In this document: positions 32,727 through 42,800 of the stretch, one piece after another
How the letters are laid out: each line of letters starts with the position of its first letter
How positions within the stretch are numbered: the first letter of the stretch is position 1
Assembly (NCBI GenBank): GCA_963791235.1
Contig: CAWBRW010000017.1
Location: 124,001 to 188,000, forward strand
Origin: JALORV01 sp963791235
Lineage (GTDB): Bacteria > Pseudomonadota > Gammaproteobacteria > Burkholderiales > Burkholderiaceae_F
Direction of reading: 5' to 3'
DNA length: 64,000 bases
Translations under genes and position numbers: made by a program
Notes under the pieces: model-generated
The model's database searches: none
What the model was told of the DNA's origin: nothing
Seen by the model: the letters and a program-made list of their open reading frames with translations, nothing else

Positions 32727-35078
32727 TCAGCGGCGCGCGCTGGCGCGGCGCGATGGACGCTTCGACCCTGCTCGCTTGGCCGTCGGCTTCGATGACGTCG
32801 AAAGCGTGAGTTTGGCGCGCAGCAGCTCAACCATTGCACGTTGTTCGGCGCTGGGCTTGAAACCCTCGATGCGCGGATCGTTCATCAGGCCCTCGACGAG
32901 ACGCAGCAGTCGCGCGCGGTCATCGCGCGAGGCCAGCAGCTTCGGCAGCGTCGCCAGCGCCTGCTCGGGCGCATGGCGGACGATGACTTCCTGCGCGCCA
33001 CGCAGCCGGCGCCAGGCGGCCGGCTCCAGCTCGGGCATCAGTCCGGCATAGTCGGCGATCAGCTCCTTGCGCAGGGCCAGCCGCTCGAGTGGCAACGGTT
33101 CGCCATGCCGGCCGAGCAGGGTGCCGATGCGCACGGCCGCCGCCGCGTAGCCGCCTTCTTCGATCGACGCCAGTGCCTTGGCGACCACCTCCTTGCTCGC
33201 GCTGGCACGCGCGGCGACGTCAGCCGAAGCTGCGCGCTGGTCCTCCGCCATCGTCAGCGCAAACATCGAGCCGAATGTCTGGAAGAACATCGCCTCGCTC
33301 GTCGCATCGCGCACCGCGCGGTAGCAGTCCAGCGTGGCGCTGATCAGTTCGGACATGGCTTTCTCGGTCTGCCGCGGCAGCGCCTCGCTCTCCAGTGCCG
33401 CACGCTGCTCGCGCACCGCATCGGCCACGGGTCCCAGCCACGCGAACCAGGGGTTGGCGTCGGAAATCGACCAGCGCTCGGCGCGCAGCGGGTGCAGTTC
33501 ACGCACCAGCTTGGCGCCGGCCTCGTTCGACGTGGCCTGCACCAGTGGGCGCACCAGCAGTTCGTACGCCTTCTGGTTGAAGTCGGACACGCGCTCGACC
33601 GCCTCGAACGCCTGCTCGTCCTTGCGCTTGAAGCGGTTCAGTCGCTCGACGATCTCCTCGAGCCGGTGCTCGCGGAACTCGACCTCATACGCTGGTTTGC
33701 CGCCCTTGCCGGCGACCTCATTGATCATCATGCCGTACAGGCCCGGCGGAAGCGCTTCGATCGACTTCAGCACCGAGACGATCTGCGCGTGCTCCTTCTT
33801 CGCGACCGCGCCGGACACGAAGATGCCGAGATGGCCGGCGCTCTGGTGCAGCAGGCCGACGATGACCTGGCCGCGTGCCTTGATCTCGTCGGTCGAGCCG
33901 TAGACATCCGCGACCCAGTTGAACGCCTGCTGCGGCGGCGTGATGTTGTCGCCCATCGACGCGAACAGCACGATAGGCGAACGGATCTCACGCAGGTCGA
34001 AGACCTTGCCCGCGCCGGCCGCGGTCTCGCCGCTCCACAGCTTGTTGCCGACGAAGAGGTTCTGTGTGATCCACTCGATCTCTTCGCGGTTCATCAGGTA
34101 GAACCCGCCCCACCACCGCTCGAACTCCAGGAAGCGCGGCACCTCGGTGTCGACATTCTTGTAGACGTTGTAGTACTTGTCCCAGTAGGTGTTGGCCGGG
34201 TTCAGTCCCTCGAAGTTCTGCACCAGGTAGGCGCCGTCGAACAGGCCCGCGCCCATGTCGGAGGCCAACGACGACATCCAGGTGCCACCGAGCATTCCGC
34301 CGGCATAGCGCATCGGGTTATCGCTCGGGCCATCGGCCAGCGCTCCGCCCCAGTACGACATCGGTGCGCCGTTGATGACGATCGGTCCGGTGTCCTCGGG
34401 GTGCGAGGCGGCGAGCATCATTGCCGCCCAGCCGCCCTGGCAGTTGCCGACAATCGCCGGCTTCGGGCTCTTCGGATGCAGCTCGCGCACGCGCTCGACG
34501 AAGCGGCGCTCGGCCGCGCAGACATCGAGCAGCGTCTGGCCCGGCTCGGGCATCGGGAAGAAAATGACGAAGTACACCGGATGGCCTTCGCGCAGCGCCA
34601 CGCCGACCTGCGAGTCGTCCTTGAAGCCGCCGATGCCCGGCCCATGTCCGGCGCGCGGATCGATGATCACGTAGGGCCGGCGCTTCGCGTCGACGGTGAC
34701 GCCTGCGGGAGGCACGATCTTCACCAGCGCGTAGTTGACCGCGCGCTCCAGCGTGCGGCCGTCGAGCACCATCTCGTAGTCGAAGTTCAGCACCGGCGGC
34801 AGCCCCGCGCGCGTGTGCTCGAGGTACTGGTTGCCACGCTGGCGCATCGCATCCAGGAACAGGATGCCGCGCTGCATCGAGTCGATGGCATAAGTGCTCC
34901 AGTCCCGCATCACGTCGAGCGGCGACACGACGGACGCCATCTCCTGCATGTAATCGTCGCGGACCTTCTTGACGCGCTCGTCGTAGTGCTCCACCGCCTT
35001 GCGCACGCGCGCCTGGTAGAGCTGCGCGACCTTGGCAGAGACGTCCATTGACTTGGCCAGGTTCTTGCCGGTGTCCAT
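32727..35078 (-). CDS. DUF3141 protein with PhaC-like alpha/beta-hydrolase core
   Basis: A 783-residue protein. Residues ~90-430 have a PHA-synthase-like alpha/beta-hydrolase core with the nucleophile-elbow-like VGNCQGGWAAMML, where a Cys stands in the nucleophile place, and a late GLLHQSAGHLGIFV with histidines. The N-terminal ~80 residues are helical (YQARVRKAVEHYDERVKKV) and look phasin-like. The C-terminal half is helical with acidic/basic runs and ends in a Lys/Arg-rich tail. DUF3141 proteins are known next to fabI, ackA and phosphotransacylase genes, as here. A role in acyl-CoA, polyester or lipid metabolism is inferred; no activity is established to my knowledge. Confidence 0.88.
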   Translation of the reverse strand: MDTGKNLAKSMDVSAKVAQLYQARVRKAVEHYDERVKKVRDDYMQEMASVVSPLDVMRDWSTYAIDSMQRGILFLDAMRQRGNQYLEHTRAGLPPVLNFDYEMVLDGRTLERAVNYALVKIVPPAGVTVDAKRRPYVIIDPRAGHGPGIGGFKDDSQVGVALREGHPVYFVIFFPMPEPGQTLLDVCAAERRFVERVRELHPKSPKPAIVGNCQGGWAAMMLAASHPEDTGPIVINGAPMSYWGGALADGPSDNPMRYAGGMLGGTWMSSLASDMGAGLFDGAYLVQNFEGLNPANTYWDKYYNVYKNVDTEVPRFLEFERWWGGFYLMNREEIEWITQNLFVGNKLWSGETAAGAGKVFDLREIRSPIVLFASMGDNITPPQQAFNWVADVYGSTDEIKARGQVIVGLLHQSAGHLGIFVSGAVAKKEHAQIVSVLKSIEALPPGLYGMMINEVAGKGGKPAYEVEFREHRLEEIVERLNRFKRKDEQAFEAVERVSDFNQKAYELLVRPLVQATSNEAGAKLVRELHPLRAERWSISDANPWFAWLGPVADAVREQRAALESEALPRQTEKAMSELISATLDCYRAVRDATSEAMFFQTFGSMFALTMAEDQRAASADVAARASASKEVVAKALASIEEGGYAAAAVRIGTLLGRHGEPLPLERLALRKELIADYAGLMPELEPAAWRRLRGAQEVIVRHAPEQALATLPKLLASRDDRARLLRLVEGLMNDPRIEGFKPSAEQRAMVELLRAKLTLSTSSKPTAKRAGSKRPSRRASARR

Positions 35079-35110
35079 AGGTTCCTCGCTGATTCGTTCC
35101 GACGTGATCG

Positions 35111-35893
35111 TTACGCCATGATGTGGACGCCGCCGTCCACGTAAACGGTCTCGCCGCTGATGCGGCGTGCGTATGGGGTTGCCAGATAAGCGCAGGCGAA
35201 GCCGACATCCATGATGTCGACTAGCTCGCCGAGCGGGGCGCGCTGCGCCGCCTCGGTCAGCAGCAGGTCGAAATCCTTCAGTCCCGACGCGGCGCGGGTC
35301 TTCAAGGGTCCGGGCGACATCGCATGCACGCGGATGCGCTGCGGGCCGAGTTCATACGCGAGGTAGCGGCACGAGGCCTCGAGAGCGGCCTTCACGGGGC
35401 CCATAACGTTGTAGTTGGGCACCACGCGGTTGGCGCCGTAATAGCTCATCGCGAACATCGAGCCGCCGTCCTTCATCAGTGGCGCGGCCAGCTTCGCCAT
35501 GCGGATGAACGAATGGCACGACACGTCGATCGCCTTCGCAAAACCCTCGGCCGAGCAGTTCAGTAGCCCGCCCTGAAGGTCATCCTTGGGCGCCCACGCG
35601 ATCGAGTGCACGAGGATGTCGAGCCGTCCCCACTCGCGCTCGATCGCCTCGAATACTGCTTCCAGCTGCCCCGGCACGCTGACATCGAGCGGCAGGAAAA
35701 GCGGCGACTCCAGCTCGGCTGCAAGCGGCTGCACGTAAGGCAGCGACTTCTCGTTGAGGTAGGTCACCGCGACGTCGGCACCGAGTTCACGGAATGCCTT
35801 GGCGCAGCCCCACGCAATCGAATGTTCATTCGCTATGCCGACCACGAGCGCCTTGCTGCCGCTCAATACCGGCTGCGGAACCCGCAACGTCAT
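35111..35893 (-). CDS. fabI: Enoyl-[acyl-carrier-protein] reductase FabI
   Basis: A 260-residue short-chain dehydrogenase-type enoyl-ACP reductase (NADH) for fatty acid elongation. Landmarks are VVGIANEHSIAWGCAKAF (NADH site), LVHSIAWAPKDDLQG, the catalytic Y-x6-K within VVPNYNVMGPVKAALE, and SPGPLKTRAASGL. It lies in an operon between ackA (13-base gap) and the DUF3141 gene (32-base gap). It could be a second FabI dedicated to this acyl module instead of the housekeeping enzyme; the window cannot decide. Confidence 0.93.
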   Translation of the reverse strand: MTLRVPQPVLSGSKALVVGIANEHSIAWGCAKAFRELGADVAVTYLNEKSLPYVQPLAAELESPLFLPLDVSVPGQLEAVFEAIEREWGRLDILVHSIAWAPKDDLQGGLLNCSAEGFAKAIDVSCHSFIRMAKLAAPLMKDGGSMFAMSYYGANRVVPNYNVMGPVKAALEASCRYLAYELGPQRIRVHAMSPGPLKTRAASGLKDFDLLLTEAAQRAPLGELVDIMDVGFACAYLATPYARRISGETVYVDGGVHIMA

Positions 35894-35906
35894 GGGTATC
35901 GCTCCA

Positions 35907-37091
35907 TCAGCGCGCCAGCAGCCGTTCGGTGTGGCGCGCGATCATCAGTTCTTCGTTGGTCGGGATCGTCCAGGCAGCCACGCGGCTCGCGGCCGTGCTG
36001 ACGCGCGGGCCGCCCGACTGATTCGACGCCGCGTCCAGGTCCACGCCCAGCCATGCAGCGGCCTTGCAGATACGTGTGCGGATCTCCGCCGAGTTCTCGC
36101 CAACGCCGGCAGTGAACACGATGGCATCGAGGCCGCCAAGCGCGGCGGCAAGTGAGCCCAGTTCCCTGGTGATCCGGTAGACAAAGAGATCGACCGCAAG
36201 TTTCGCGCGCGGTTCGGTACTGGCCAGCAGCGAGCGCATGTCGCTGGCGATGCCCGACACGCCGAGCAGGCCGGACTGCTGGTACAGCAGCTTCTCGATC
36301 GCTCGCGCATCCATGCCGCGCTCATCCATCAGGTAGAGCACGACGCCGGGATCGAGGTTGCCGGTGCGGGTGCCCATCGGCAGGCCGTCGACCGCCGTGA
36401 ATCCCATCGTCGACGCGACGCTGCGGCCCGCCTGGAGCGCGCACATGCTGGCGCCGTTGCCCAGGTGCAGTACGACGGTACGGCCCTGCGCCGCCTTCGT
36501 GTCGAATTCCGGCAGCACCGAGGCGATGTACTCGTAGCTCAACCCGTGAAAGCCGTAGCGGCGCACACCGGCTTTGTGCATTTCGTATGGCAGCGCGAAC
36601 ATCTGCGCGATCTCGGGATTCGTGCGATGGAAGGCCGTGTCGAAGCACGCCACCTGGGCCACGTCTGGCGCGCGCTGCATCACCGCACGGATCGCGGCGA
36701 GGTTATGCGGCTGGTGCAGCGGCGCCAGCGGCACGAATTTGTCGAGCGCGGTCAGCACAGTCTCGTCGACGCGCACGGGTTGCGTGTATTCCATCCCGCC
36801 GTGCACGACACGATGTCCGACCCCCACCAGTTGTGCGCCGTCCGAGCGCTCACGCAGGAACGCGAACAGGTGCGCGAGCGCGCCGTCATGCCCCAGCTTC
36901 GTCCCGGCTGGCCATGATTTCTCGCTGAGCGTCGCCCCTGCAGCGTCCTTCGCAATGAAGTGCGGTTCGCTGAACAGCGCCTCAATCTGGCCGCGCAGGC
37001 GCAGCTGGAGCGCGCCCCCGTTGTGGAAGAACACCGAGAACTTGACGCTCGATGAGCCAGCGTTAAGGACGACGATGGCCTGGTCTGCCAT
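35907..37091 (-). CDS. ackA: Acetate/propionate kinase
   Basis: A 394-residue ASKHA-fold kinase that interconverts acetate (or propionate) and acyl phosphate with ATP. It begins VVLNAGSSSVKFSVF and contains VGHRVVHGGMEYTQP, CFDTAFHRTNPEIAQ, RRYGFHGLSYEYI, LGNGASMCALQAGRS and FTAGVGENSAEIR, all standard motifs. The ATG at 37091 was selected because homologues begin a few residues before VLNAGSSS. Paired with the phosphotransacylase gene eight bases upstream it would complete acetyl-CoA to acetate conversion. Confidence 0.94.
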   Translation of the reverse strand: MADQAIVVLNAGSSSVKFSVFFHNGGALQLRLRGQIEALFSEPHFIAKDAAGATLSEKSWPAGTKLGHDGALAHLFAFLRERSDGAQLVGVGHRVVHGGMEYTQPVRVDETVLTALDKFVPLAPLHQPHNLAAIRAVMQRAPDVAQVACFDTAFHRTNPEIAQMFALPYEMHKAGVRRYGFHGLSYEYIASVLPEFDTKAAQGRTVVLHLGNGASMCALQAGRSVASTMGFTAVDGLPMGTRTGNLDPGVVLYLMDERGMDARAIEKLLYQQSGLLGVSGIASDMRSLLASTEPRAKLAVDLFVYRITRELGSLAAALGGLDAIVFTAGVGENSAEIRTRICKAAAWLGVDLDAASNQSGGPRVSTAASRVAAWTIPTNEELMIARHTERLLAR

Positions 37092-37099
37092 GGTTGCGC

Positions 37100-38041
37100 T
37101 CAGCTCACGGCCTTCTTCAGCGCCTCGCGCCGGGCGTAGGCGACCAGCACGGCGACGGCGCACGATGCCAGCCGCGTCAGTTCGGAGTCCGCGCGGCTGG
37201 TCAGGATGATCGGCACGCGCGCGCCGAGCACGATGCCCGCGGCATCGGCCCCAGCGAGGAACGACAGGCTCTTGGCCAGCATGTTGCCGGCTTCGAGATC
37301 GGGAACGATCAGCACGTTGGCGCGGCCGGCGACCGGCGAATCGATCTTCTTGATCTCTGCCGCGGTCAGGCTGATCGCGTTGTCGAGCGCCAGTGGACCG
37401 TCGAGCACCGCACCGGTGATCTGCTTGCGGTCGGCCATCTTGCACAGTGCCGCCGCCTCAACCGTCGACGGCACCTTCGGATTGACCGTCTCCATCGCCG
37501 AAAGGATCGCGACGCGCACCTCGGCAAATTGCAGCGCGTGCGCGAGGTCGATCGCGTTCTGCACGATGTCGACCTTGTCCTCCAGTGTCGGCATGATGTT
37601 CACTGCTGCGTCGGAAATGATCAGCGGGTCCTCGTAGCCCGGGACATCCATGACGAAGCAGTGGCTGACGCGGCGTGAGGTGCGCAGGCCGTTGTCACGG
37701 CGCACGACTGCGGCCATCAGCTCGTCGGTGTGCAGGCTGCCCTTCATGATCGCTTCGGCCTGGCCGCTGAGGACGAGCTCGACGGCCTTGTCGGCGGCAG
37801 CGTGGCTGTGCGGCACGTCGACGATCGGGTATGCCGATATGTCGATGCCTGCCTTGCGAGCCGCCTCGCGAATCCGCTCTTGCGGGCCGACCAGGATGGG
37901 CGTGATCAGGTTGAGGCGGGCGGCGCCGATCGCGCCTTCGATGGCGGCCTCGTCACAGGGGTGGACGACCGCGGTCGGCATCGGTGGCAGGCCGCGGCAG
38001 GCGTCGAGCAGGCGTTGGTATTTGGCGTGGTTGTTGTTCAT
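37100..38041 (-). CDS. Phosphate acetyl/butyryltransferase
   Basis: A 313-residue phosphotransacylase of the PTA/PTB family that swaps CoA and phosphate on short acyl groups. Landmarks are ILVGPQERIREAARKAGI, GQAEAIMKGSLHTDELMAAV, FVMDVPGYEDPLIISDAAVN and DGPLALDNAISLTAAEIKKI. Related proteins in such operons often carry an N-terminal MaoC hydratase domain; it is absent here. ATG 38041 has no clear ribosome binding site. It is the first gene of the ackA-fabI-DUF3141 operon. Whether acetyl, propionyl or butyryl is preferred cannot be told. Confidence 0.9.
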   Translation of the reverse strand: MNNNHAKYQRLLDACRGLPPMPTAVVHPCDEAAIEGAIGAARLNLITPILVGPQERIREAARKAGIDISAYPIVDVPHSHAAADKAVELVLSGQAEAIMKGSLHTDELMAAVVRRDNGLRTSRRVSHCFVMDVPGYEDPLIISDAAVNIMPTLEDKVDIVQNAIDLAHALQFAEVRVAILSAMETVNPKVPSTVEAAALCKMADRKQITGAVLDGPLALDNAISLTAAEIKKIDSPVAGRANVLIVPDLEAGNMLAKSLSFLAGADAAGIVLGARVPIILTSRADSELTRLASCAVAVLVAYARREALKKAVS

Positions 38042-38294
38042 TGAAGAGGGGCGGAGGGGCCCAAGGGTGGAATGCTGCAGTGCAACTATAGCCCCTTTGG
38101 GACGCCGCGGCAGGCCTTGCGTACGCTGGGTTGACGCGCGGCAAACGACCGGCGCGCCCGGACGCAACTCGCGTGTGCATCAGGGTCTGCGCCTTCGCCA
38201 ACGGAAAGGACGGGTGGCGATATAGTCGCCGCTCGAAGTAGCGCTCGACGACAAAACCAAAGCAGGCGACGCCGTGGGCGTCGGGGGGAAGACG
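38042..38294. promoter_or_regulatory. Divergent intergenic region between acyl operon and RND operon
   Basis: This 253-base gap separates two diverging operons and should hold both promoters. A TATAGT hexamer on the minus strand (38083-38088) may be the -10 element of the phosphotransacylase gene. On the plus strand, GGCGA-TATAG-TCGCC at 38216-38230 puts a -10-like TATAGT inside a small palindrome, suggesting repressor control of the efflux operon. No -35 match is convincing for either. Confidence 0.4.
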
Positions 38295-39812
38295 ATGACG
38301 CTCGGCCGGCGATTGGCGTCCTGCGTGCTCGGTGGCACCGCCATGCTGTCAATGCTGGCGGGATGCGGTCGCGGTGCGCCGGCGCCTCCCGCGCGACCCA
38401 CGCCGGACGTGACGACCGTCGTGGCCACGCCGCGCGATATTCCGATGACCTTCGAGTACCTGGCGCAGACCCAGAGCTCGCAGTCGGTCAACATCCAGGC
38501 GCGCGTCAGCGGCTTCCTCGACAAGCGTGTCTACACCGAGGGCGACGTGGTGCGTGCCGGCCAGGTCCTGTTCCTGATGGACCCGAAGCCGCTGCAGGCC
38601 CAGGTCGATGCGGCGCAGGCGGCACTGAACAATGCGCAGGCCGCGCTCGACGTCTCGAAGTTCAACCTCGACCGCATCAAGCCGCTGTCAGAGCAGAACG
38701 CGATGTCGCAGAAGGACCTCGACGACGCCAACGGCCAGTATCTGTCGTCGAAGGCGAACGTCGACCAGGCGCGTGCCAATCTGGAAGCAGCGAAGCTGAA
38801 CCTGTCGTACGCGACGATCACGTCGCCGATCACCGGTGTCACCGGCAATGCTGTCGTGGCGGACGGCACCTATGTCAGCACATCGAACAGCCAGTTGACG
38901 ACGGTCGCGGCGTTGTCGCCGATGTGGGTGACGTTCAGTCTTTCGGAAGCGGAAGCACTGCGTTATCGCGAAGACATCGAGCGTGGGACCCTGAAGCGCC
39001 CGCCGGGCGGCCAGTACACGGTCGAAGTCGTGATGGCCGACGGCACCGTGTTCCCCGAGACCGGGCGCATCACGTTCGCCGACCCCGGCTTCAACAGCCA
39101 GACCGGCACCTTCAGCGTGCGCGTGCAGGTCGCCAATCCGCAGGGCCTGCTGCGGCCCTATCAGTTCGTGCGCGTCCGGCTCAAGGGCGCCGTGCGCCCG
39201 AACGCGCAGGCGGTGCCGCTGCGCGCGGTGCAGCAGGGGCCGAAGGGCCATTTCGTCTGGGTCATCGGCAAGGACAACAAGGTCGACATGCGCCCGGTGA
39301 CGGTGGGCACCTGGATCGGCGACGACTGGCTCATCACCGGCGGGCTGGATCCGAACAGTGTCGTCGTCGTCGACGGTGCACTGACGCTGACGGCGGGCGC
39401 CACGGTGAAGCCGCAGCCGCTGGCGGCGACTGCGACGGCTGCCGCATTCGCCGGCGCCGCGGTGCCGCCCAGCCAGCCCGTGGAGCCCAAACACGCGGTG
39501 CTGCCGGCGCGGATCTACTTCGCCAGCGGCTCGGCCGCGCTCGACGCCAATGCCCGCGAGGCGCTGCGCAGCATCGCGAACGGGCTGACCGGAAATCCCT
39601 ACGTCGTTGACATCACCGGTTACGTCGATGCGCAGGGTTCGTCGGCGAAGAACCGCGTGCTCGCCGAGCAGCGGGCCAAGGCAGTGCGCGATGCGCTCGC
39701 GGCGACCGGTGTCCCCGTCGATCGCCTGCGGCTCGCGCCACCTGCCAACCTCGTTGGTCACAACGACGCGGCGCAGGCGCGCCGCGTCGACATCTCGCTC
39801 TCAGCGCGCTGA
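38295..39812 (+). CDS. RND efflux periplasmic adaptor (MFP) with C-terminal OmpA-like domain
   Basis: A 505-residue lipoprotein (LSMLAGCGRG, Cys24). Residues ~35-370 form a standard AcrA/MexA adaptor: barrel-sandwich half (NIQARVSGFLDKRVYTEGD), alpha hairpin (QVDAAQAALNNAQAALDV), second lipoyl half (LSYATITSPITGVTGNAV) and membrane-proximal domain. After a Pro/Ala linker, residues ~395-505 are an OmpA-like peptidoglycan-binding domain: ARIYFASGSAALDANAREAL, DITGYVDAQGSSAKNRVLAEQ and QARRVDISL. Adaptors normally lack this; it would tie the pump to the cell wall. The ATG at 38295 follows GGGGGGAAG. The stop overlaps the pump gene's start (TGATG). Confidence 0.9.
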   Translation: MTLGRRLASCVLGGTAMLSMLAGCGRGAPAPPARPTPDVTTVVATPRDIPMTFEYLAQTQSSQSVNIQARVSGFLDKRVYTEGDVVRAGQVLFLMDPKPLQAQVDAAQAALNNAQAALDVSKFNLDRIKPLSEQNAMSQKDLDDANGQYLSSKANVDQARANLEAAKLNLSYATITSPITGVTGNAVVADGTYVSTSNSQLTTVAALSPMWVTFSLSEAEALRYREDIERGTLKRPPGGQYTVEVVMADGTVFPETGRITFADPGFNSQTGTFSVRVQVANPQGLLRPYQFVRVRLKGAVRPNAQAVPLRAVQQGPKGHFVWVIGKDNKVDMRPVTVGTWIGDDWLITGGLDPNSVVVVDGALTLTAGATVKPQPLAATATAAAFAGAAVPPSQPVEPKHAVLPARIYFASGSAALDANAREALRSIANGLTGNPYVVDITGYVDAQGSSAKNRVLAEQRAKAVRDALAATGVPVDRLRLAPPANLVGHNDAAQARRVDISLSAR

Positions 39813-42800
39813 TGTTTTCCCGCTTCTTCATCGAGCGGCCGGTGTTCGCGGCGGTCGTCTCGATCATCATCTCGCTGGCCGGCCTGGTGGCGATGCGCGC
39901 GCTGCCGATCGAGCAGTACCCGACGATCATGCCGGTGCAGGTGACGGTCAACACGATGTACGCCGGCGCCGATTCGCAGACGGTGGCCGAGTCGGTCGCG
40001 GCGCCGATCGAAGCGCAGATCAACGGCGTCGACAACATGCTGTACATGACGTCGAGCAGCGCATCCACTGGCCAGCTGACGCTGACCGTGTTCTTCTCGC
40101 TCGACACCGACCCCGACATCGCGCAGGTCCAGGTACAGAACCGCGTGAACCTCGCGCTGCCGCAGCTGCCCGAGGCGGTGACGCAGAACGGCGTGCAGGT
40201 CCAGAAGAAGTCGTCCTCGATCATGATGCTGATCGCGGTCAAGGGCCCGGCGGAGCGCTACAGCGCGGATTACATCGCCAATTACGCCAATGTCTACGTG
40301 CTCGACACGCTGAAGCGCGTGCCGGGCGCCGGCCAGGCGCAAATCCTTGGGGTGCCGGACCAGGCGATGCGCATCTGGATGAATCCCGATCGCATGGCCT
40401 CGCTGGGCGTCACCACCAGCGATATCCAGCAGGCGGTGCAGGCGCAGAACGCCCTTTTCAGTGCCGGACAGATCGGCCAGCAGCCGACGCAGCATCCGGT
40501 CGAGCTGAGCTTTCCGGTGGTGATGCAGCGACCCTTCACCGACCCGGCGCAGTACGACAACATCATCCTGCGGGCCAGCGGCGCAGGCAGCGCGATCGTG
40601 CGGCTCAAGGATGTAGCGCGCGCCGAGGTCGGCCTCAAGAGCTATGTCGTCGAGTCCAAACTCAACGGCGTGCCCGCGACCTACATCGCCGTCTACCAGC
40701 AGTCCGGGGCCAATGCGCTCGAGGTGTCCAACGGCGTGCGCGCAGCGCTGGAGCAGGCCAAGGGCACGTTCCCGCCGGGCATCGAAGCGGTGATCGCGCT
40801 CGACACGACGGACTTCGTGCGGCTGTCGATCAAAGAAGTGATCAAGACGCTGTTCGAAGCCATCGTGCTGGTGGTGCTGGTCGTCTATCTGTTCCTGCAG
40901 AGCTTCCGCGCGACCTTCATCTGCATCATCGCGGTGTTCGTCGCCCTGGTGGGCGCATTCAGCGGCATGTACGCGCTCGGCTTCTCGCTCAACCTGCTGA
41001 CGCTGTTCGGCCTCATATTGGCGATCGGCATGGTGATCGACGATGCGATCGTCGTCGTCGAGAACGTCGATCGCAACATGCACGAGCACGGGCTGTCGCC
41101 CCGGGACGCGGCGATTCGTTCGATGGAGGAAGTCTCCGGGCCGGTGGTCGCCGTGGTGCTGGTGCTGTGCGCGGTGTTCATTCCCGCCGCGTTCCTGCCG
41201 GGAACCACGGGGCAGCTCTACAAGCAGTTCGCGATCACGATCGCCGTGTCCGTCACGATTTCCGGTTTCGTCGCGCTGACGCTGACCCCGGCGATGTGCG
41301 CGGTGATGCTCAGAAAGGAGGAGCCGAAGACCCGCGGCTTCTTCGGCTGGTTCAACCGCCAGTTCCAGAAGCTCACCGACGCCTACGGCCGGCTCGTGAT
41401 GCTGACGATCCGGCGCGCCGGCATCGCGCTGGCGCTGCTGCTCCTGTTCATCGGTGCGATCGTCGCGCTGTTCAGGACGACACCGACGAGCTTCGTGCCG
41501 TTGGAAGACCAGGGCTACGTGCTGGCCGCGATCATCATGCCGGACGCGGCGAGCCTGGACCGCACCGTGAAGGTGGGCGACGAGGTCGACAAGCTGTTCG
41601 GGGACACGCCGGGTGTCCTGAATCGCAGTGTGATCAACGGCTATTCGATCATCGACCAGGGGTTCAAGACCAACTCCTCGACGCTCTTTGTCACGCTGAA
41701 GGACTTCGAGGAACGCTACAAGTCGATCGCCAATGCGAAGCTGGAAAATCCGCGCACGATCCTGATCGATGTGTACAAGAAGTCATTCGGCATCAACGAG
41801 GCGCTGGTGCTGCCGATCGCACCGCCGGCGATCCCCGGCATCGGCACGACCGGCGGTTTCGAGTTCTGGATCCAGTCGACCGGCGGCGGCGACCCGGCGC
41901 AGCTCGACGCGCTGACGCAGGAGTTCCTGAAGGCGGCGAAGGCGCGGCCCGAACTGACCGGTCTCAACACGACGTTCCGCGCCAGCACGCGGCAACTGAA
42001 GGTCGATGTCGACCGCGACAAGGCGATGCTGCTCGGCGTGCAGGTGCAGGACGTCTACAACGCCATCCAGGCGCAGTTCGGTTCGCTGATCGTCAGCCAG
42101 TTCAACCAGTTCAACCGCTCATGGTTCGTGATCCTGCAGTCGGATGCCCGCTACCGGCTCACCCCCGAGGACATTTCCAAGCTGTATACGCGCAACCAGC
42201 ACAGCCAGATGGTGCCGCTGACCGCCCTGGTCAAGACGACGTACGTCACGGGTCCCGACCTGATGCCGCACTTCAACGGGCTGCCGGCGGCGAAGATCAT
42301 CGGCAGCCAGGCGCCTGGATTCAGCTCCGGCCAGGCGATCGCGGCGATGGAGGAAGTGGGCCAGAAGGTTTTGCCGGCCGGCTACCAGTTCGCCTGGTCG
42401 GGACTGTCGTATGACGAGAAGCGGGCGGGCGGCACGTCGACGGTCGCCTTCATGTTCGGCCTCATCTTCGTGTTCCTCGTGCTTGCGGCGCAGTACGAGT
42501 CCTGGACCCTGCCGGGCGCGGTCATGACGGCGGTGCCATTCGGCGTGCTCGGCGCGCTGGTGTTCAACTGGATGCGCGGGCTCGACAACGATGTTTACTT
42601 CCAGATCGGCCTGCTGGTGCTGATCGGACTCGGAGCGAAGAACGCGGTGCTGCGTGTGTCGGCGGCGGTCGAACTGCGGCAGGAAGGCAAGTCGATCATC
42701 GACGCCACGATGCTGGCCGGCGAACGGCGGCTGCGCCCGATCATCATGACGTCGCTGGCGTTCGCCTTCGGCGTGCTGCCGCTGGCGCTGGCACTCGGCG

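Noticed and set aside
32841..35051. A 736-codon plus-strand frame opposite the DUF3141 gene
   Set aside because: Antisense shadow in GC-rich DNA; low-complexity and no start signal.
39607..42414. A 935-codon frame overlapping the RND pump gene in another frame
   Set aside because: Arg-rich out-of-frame translation of a standard HAE-1 pump.
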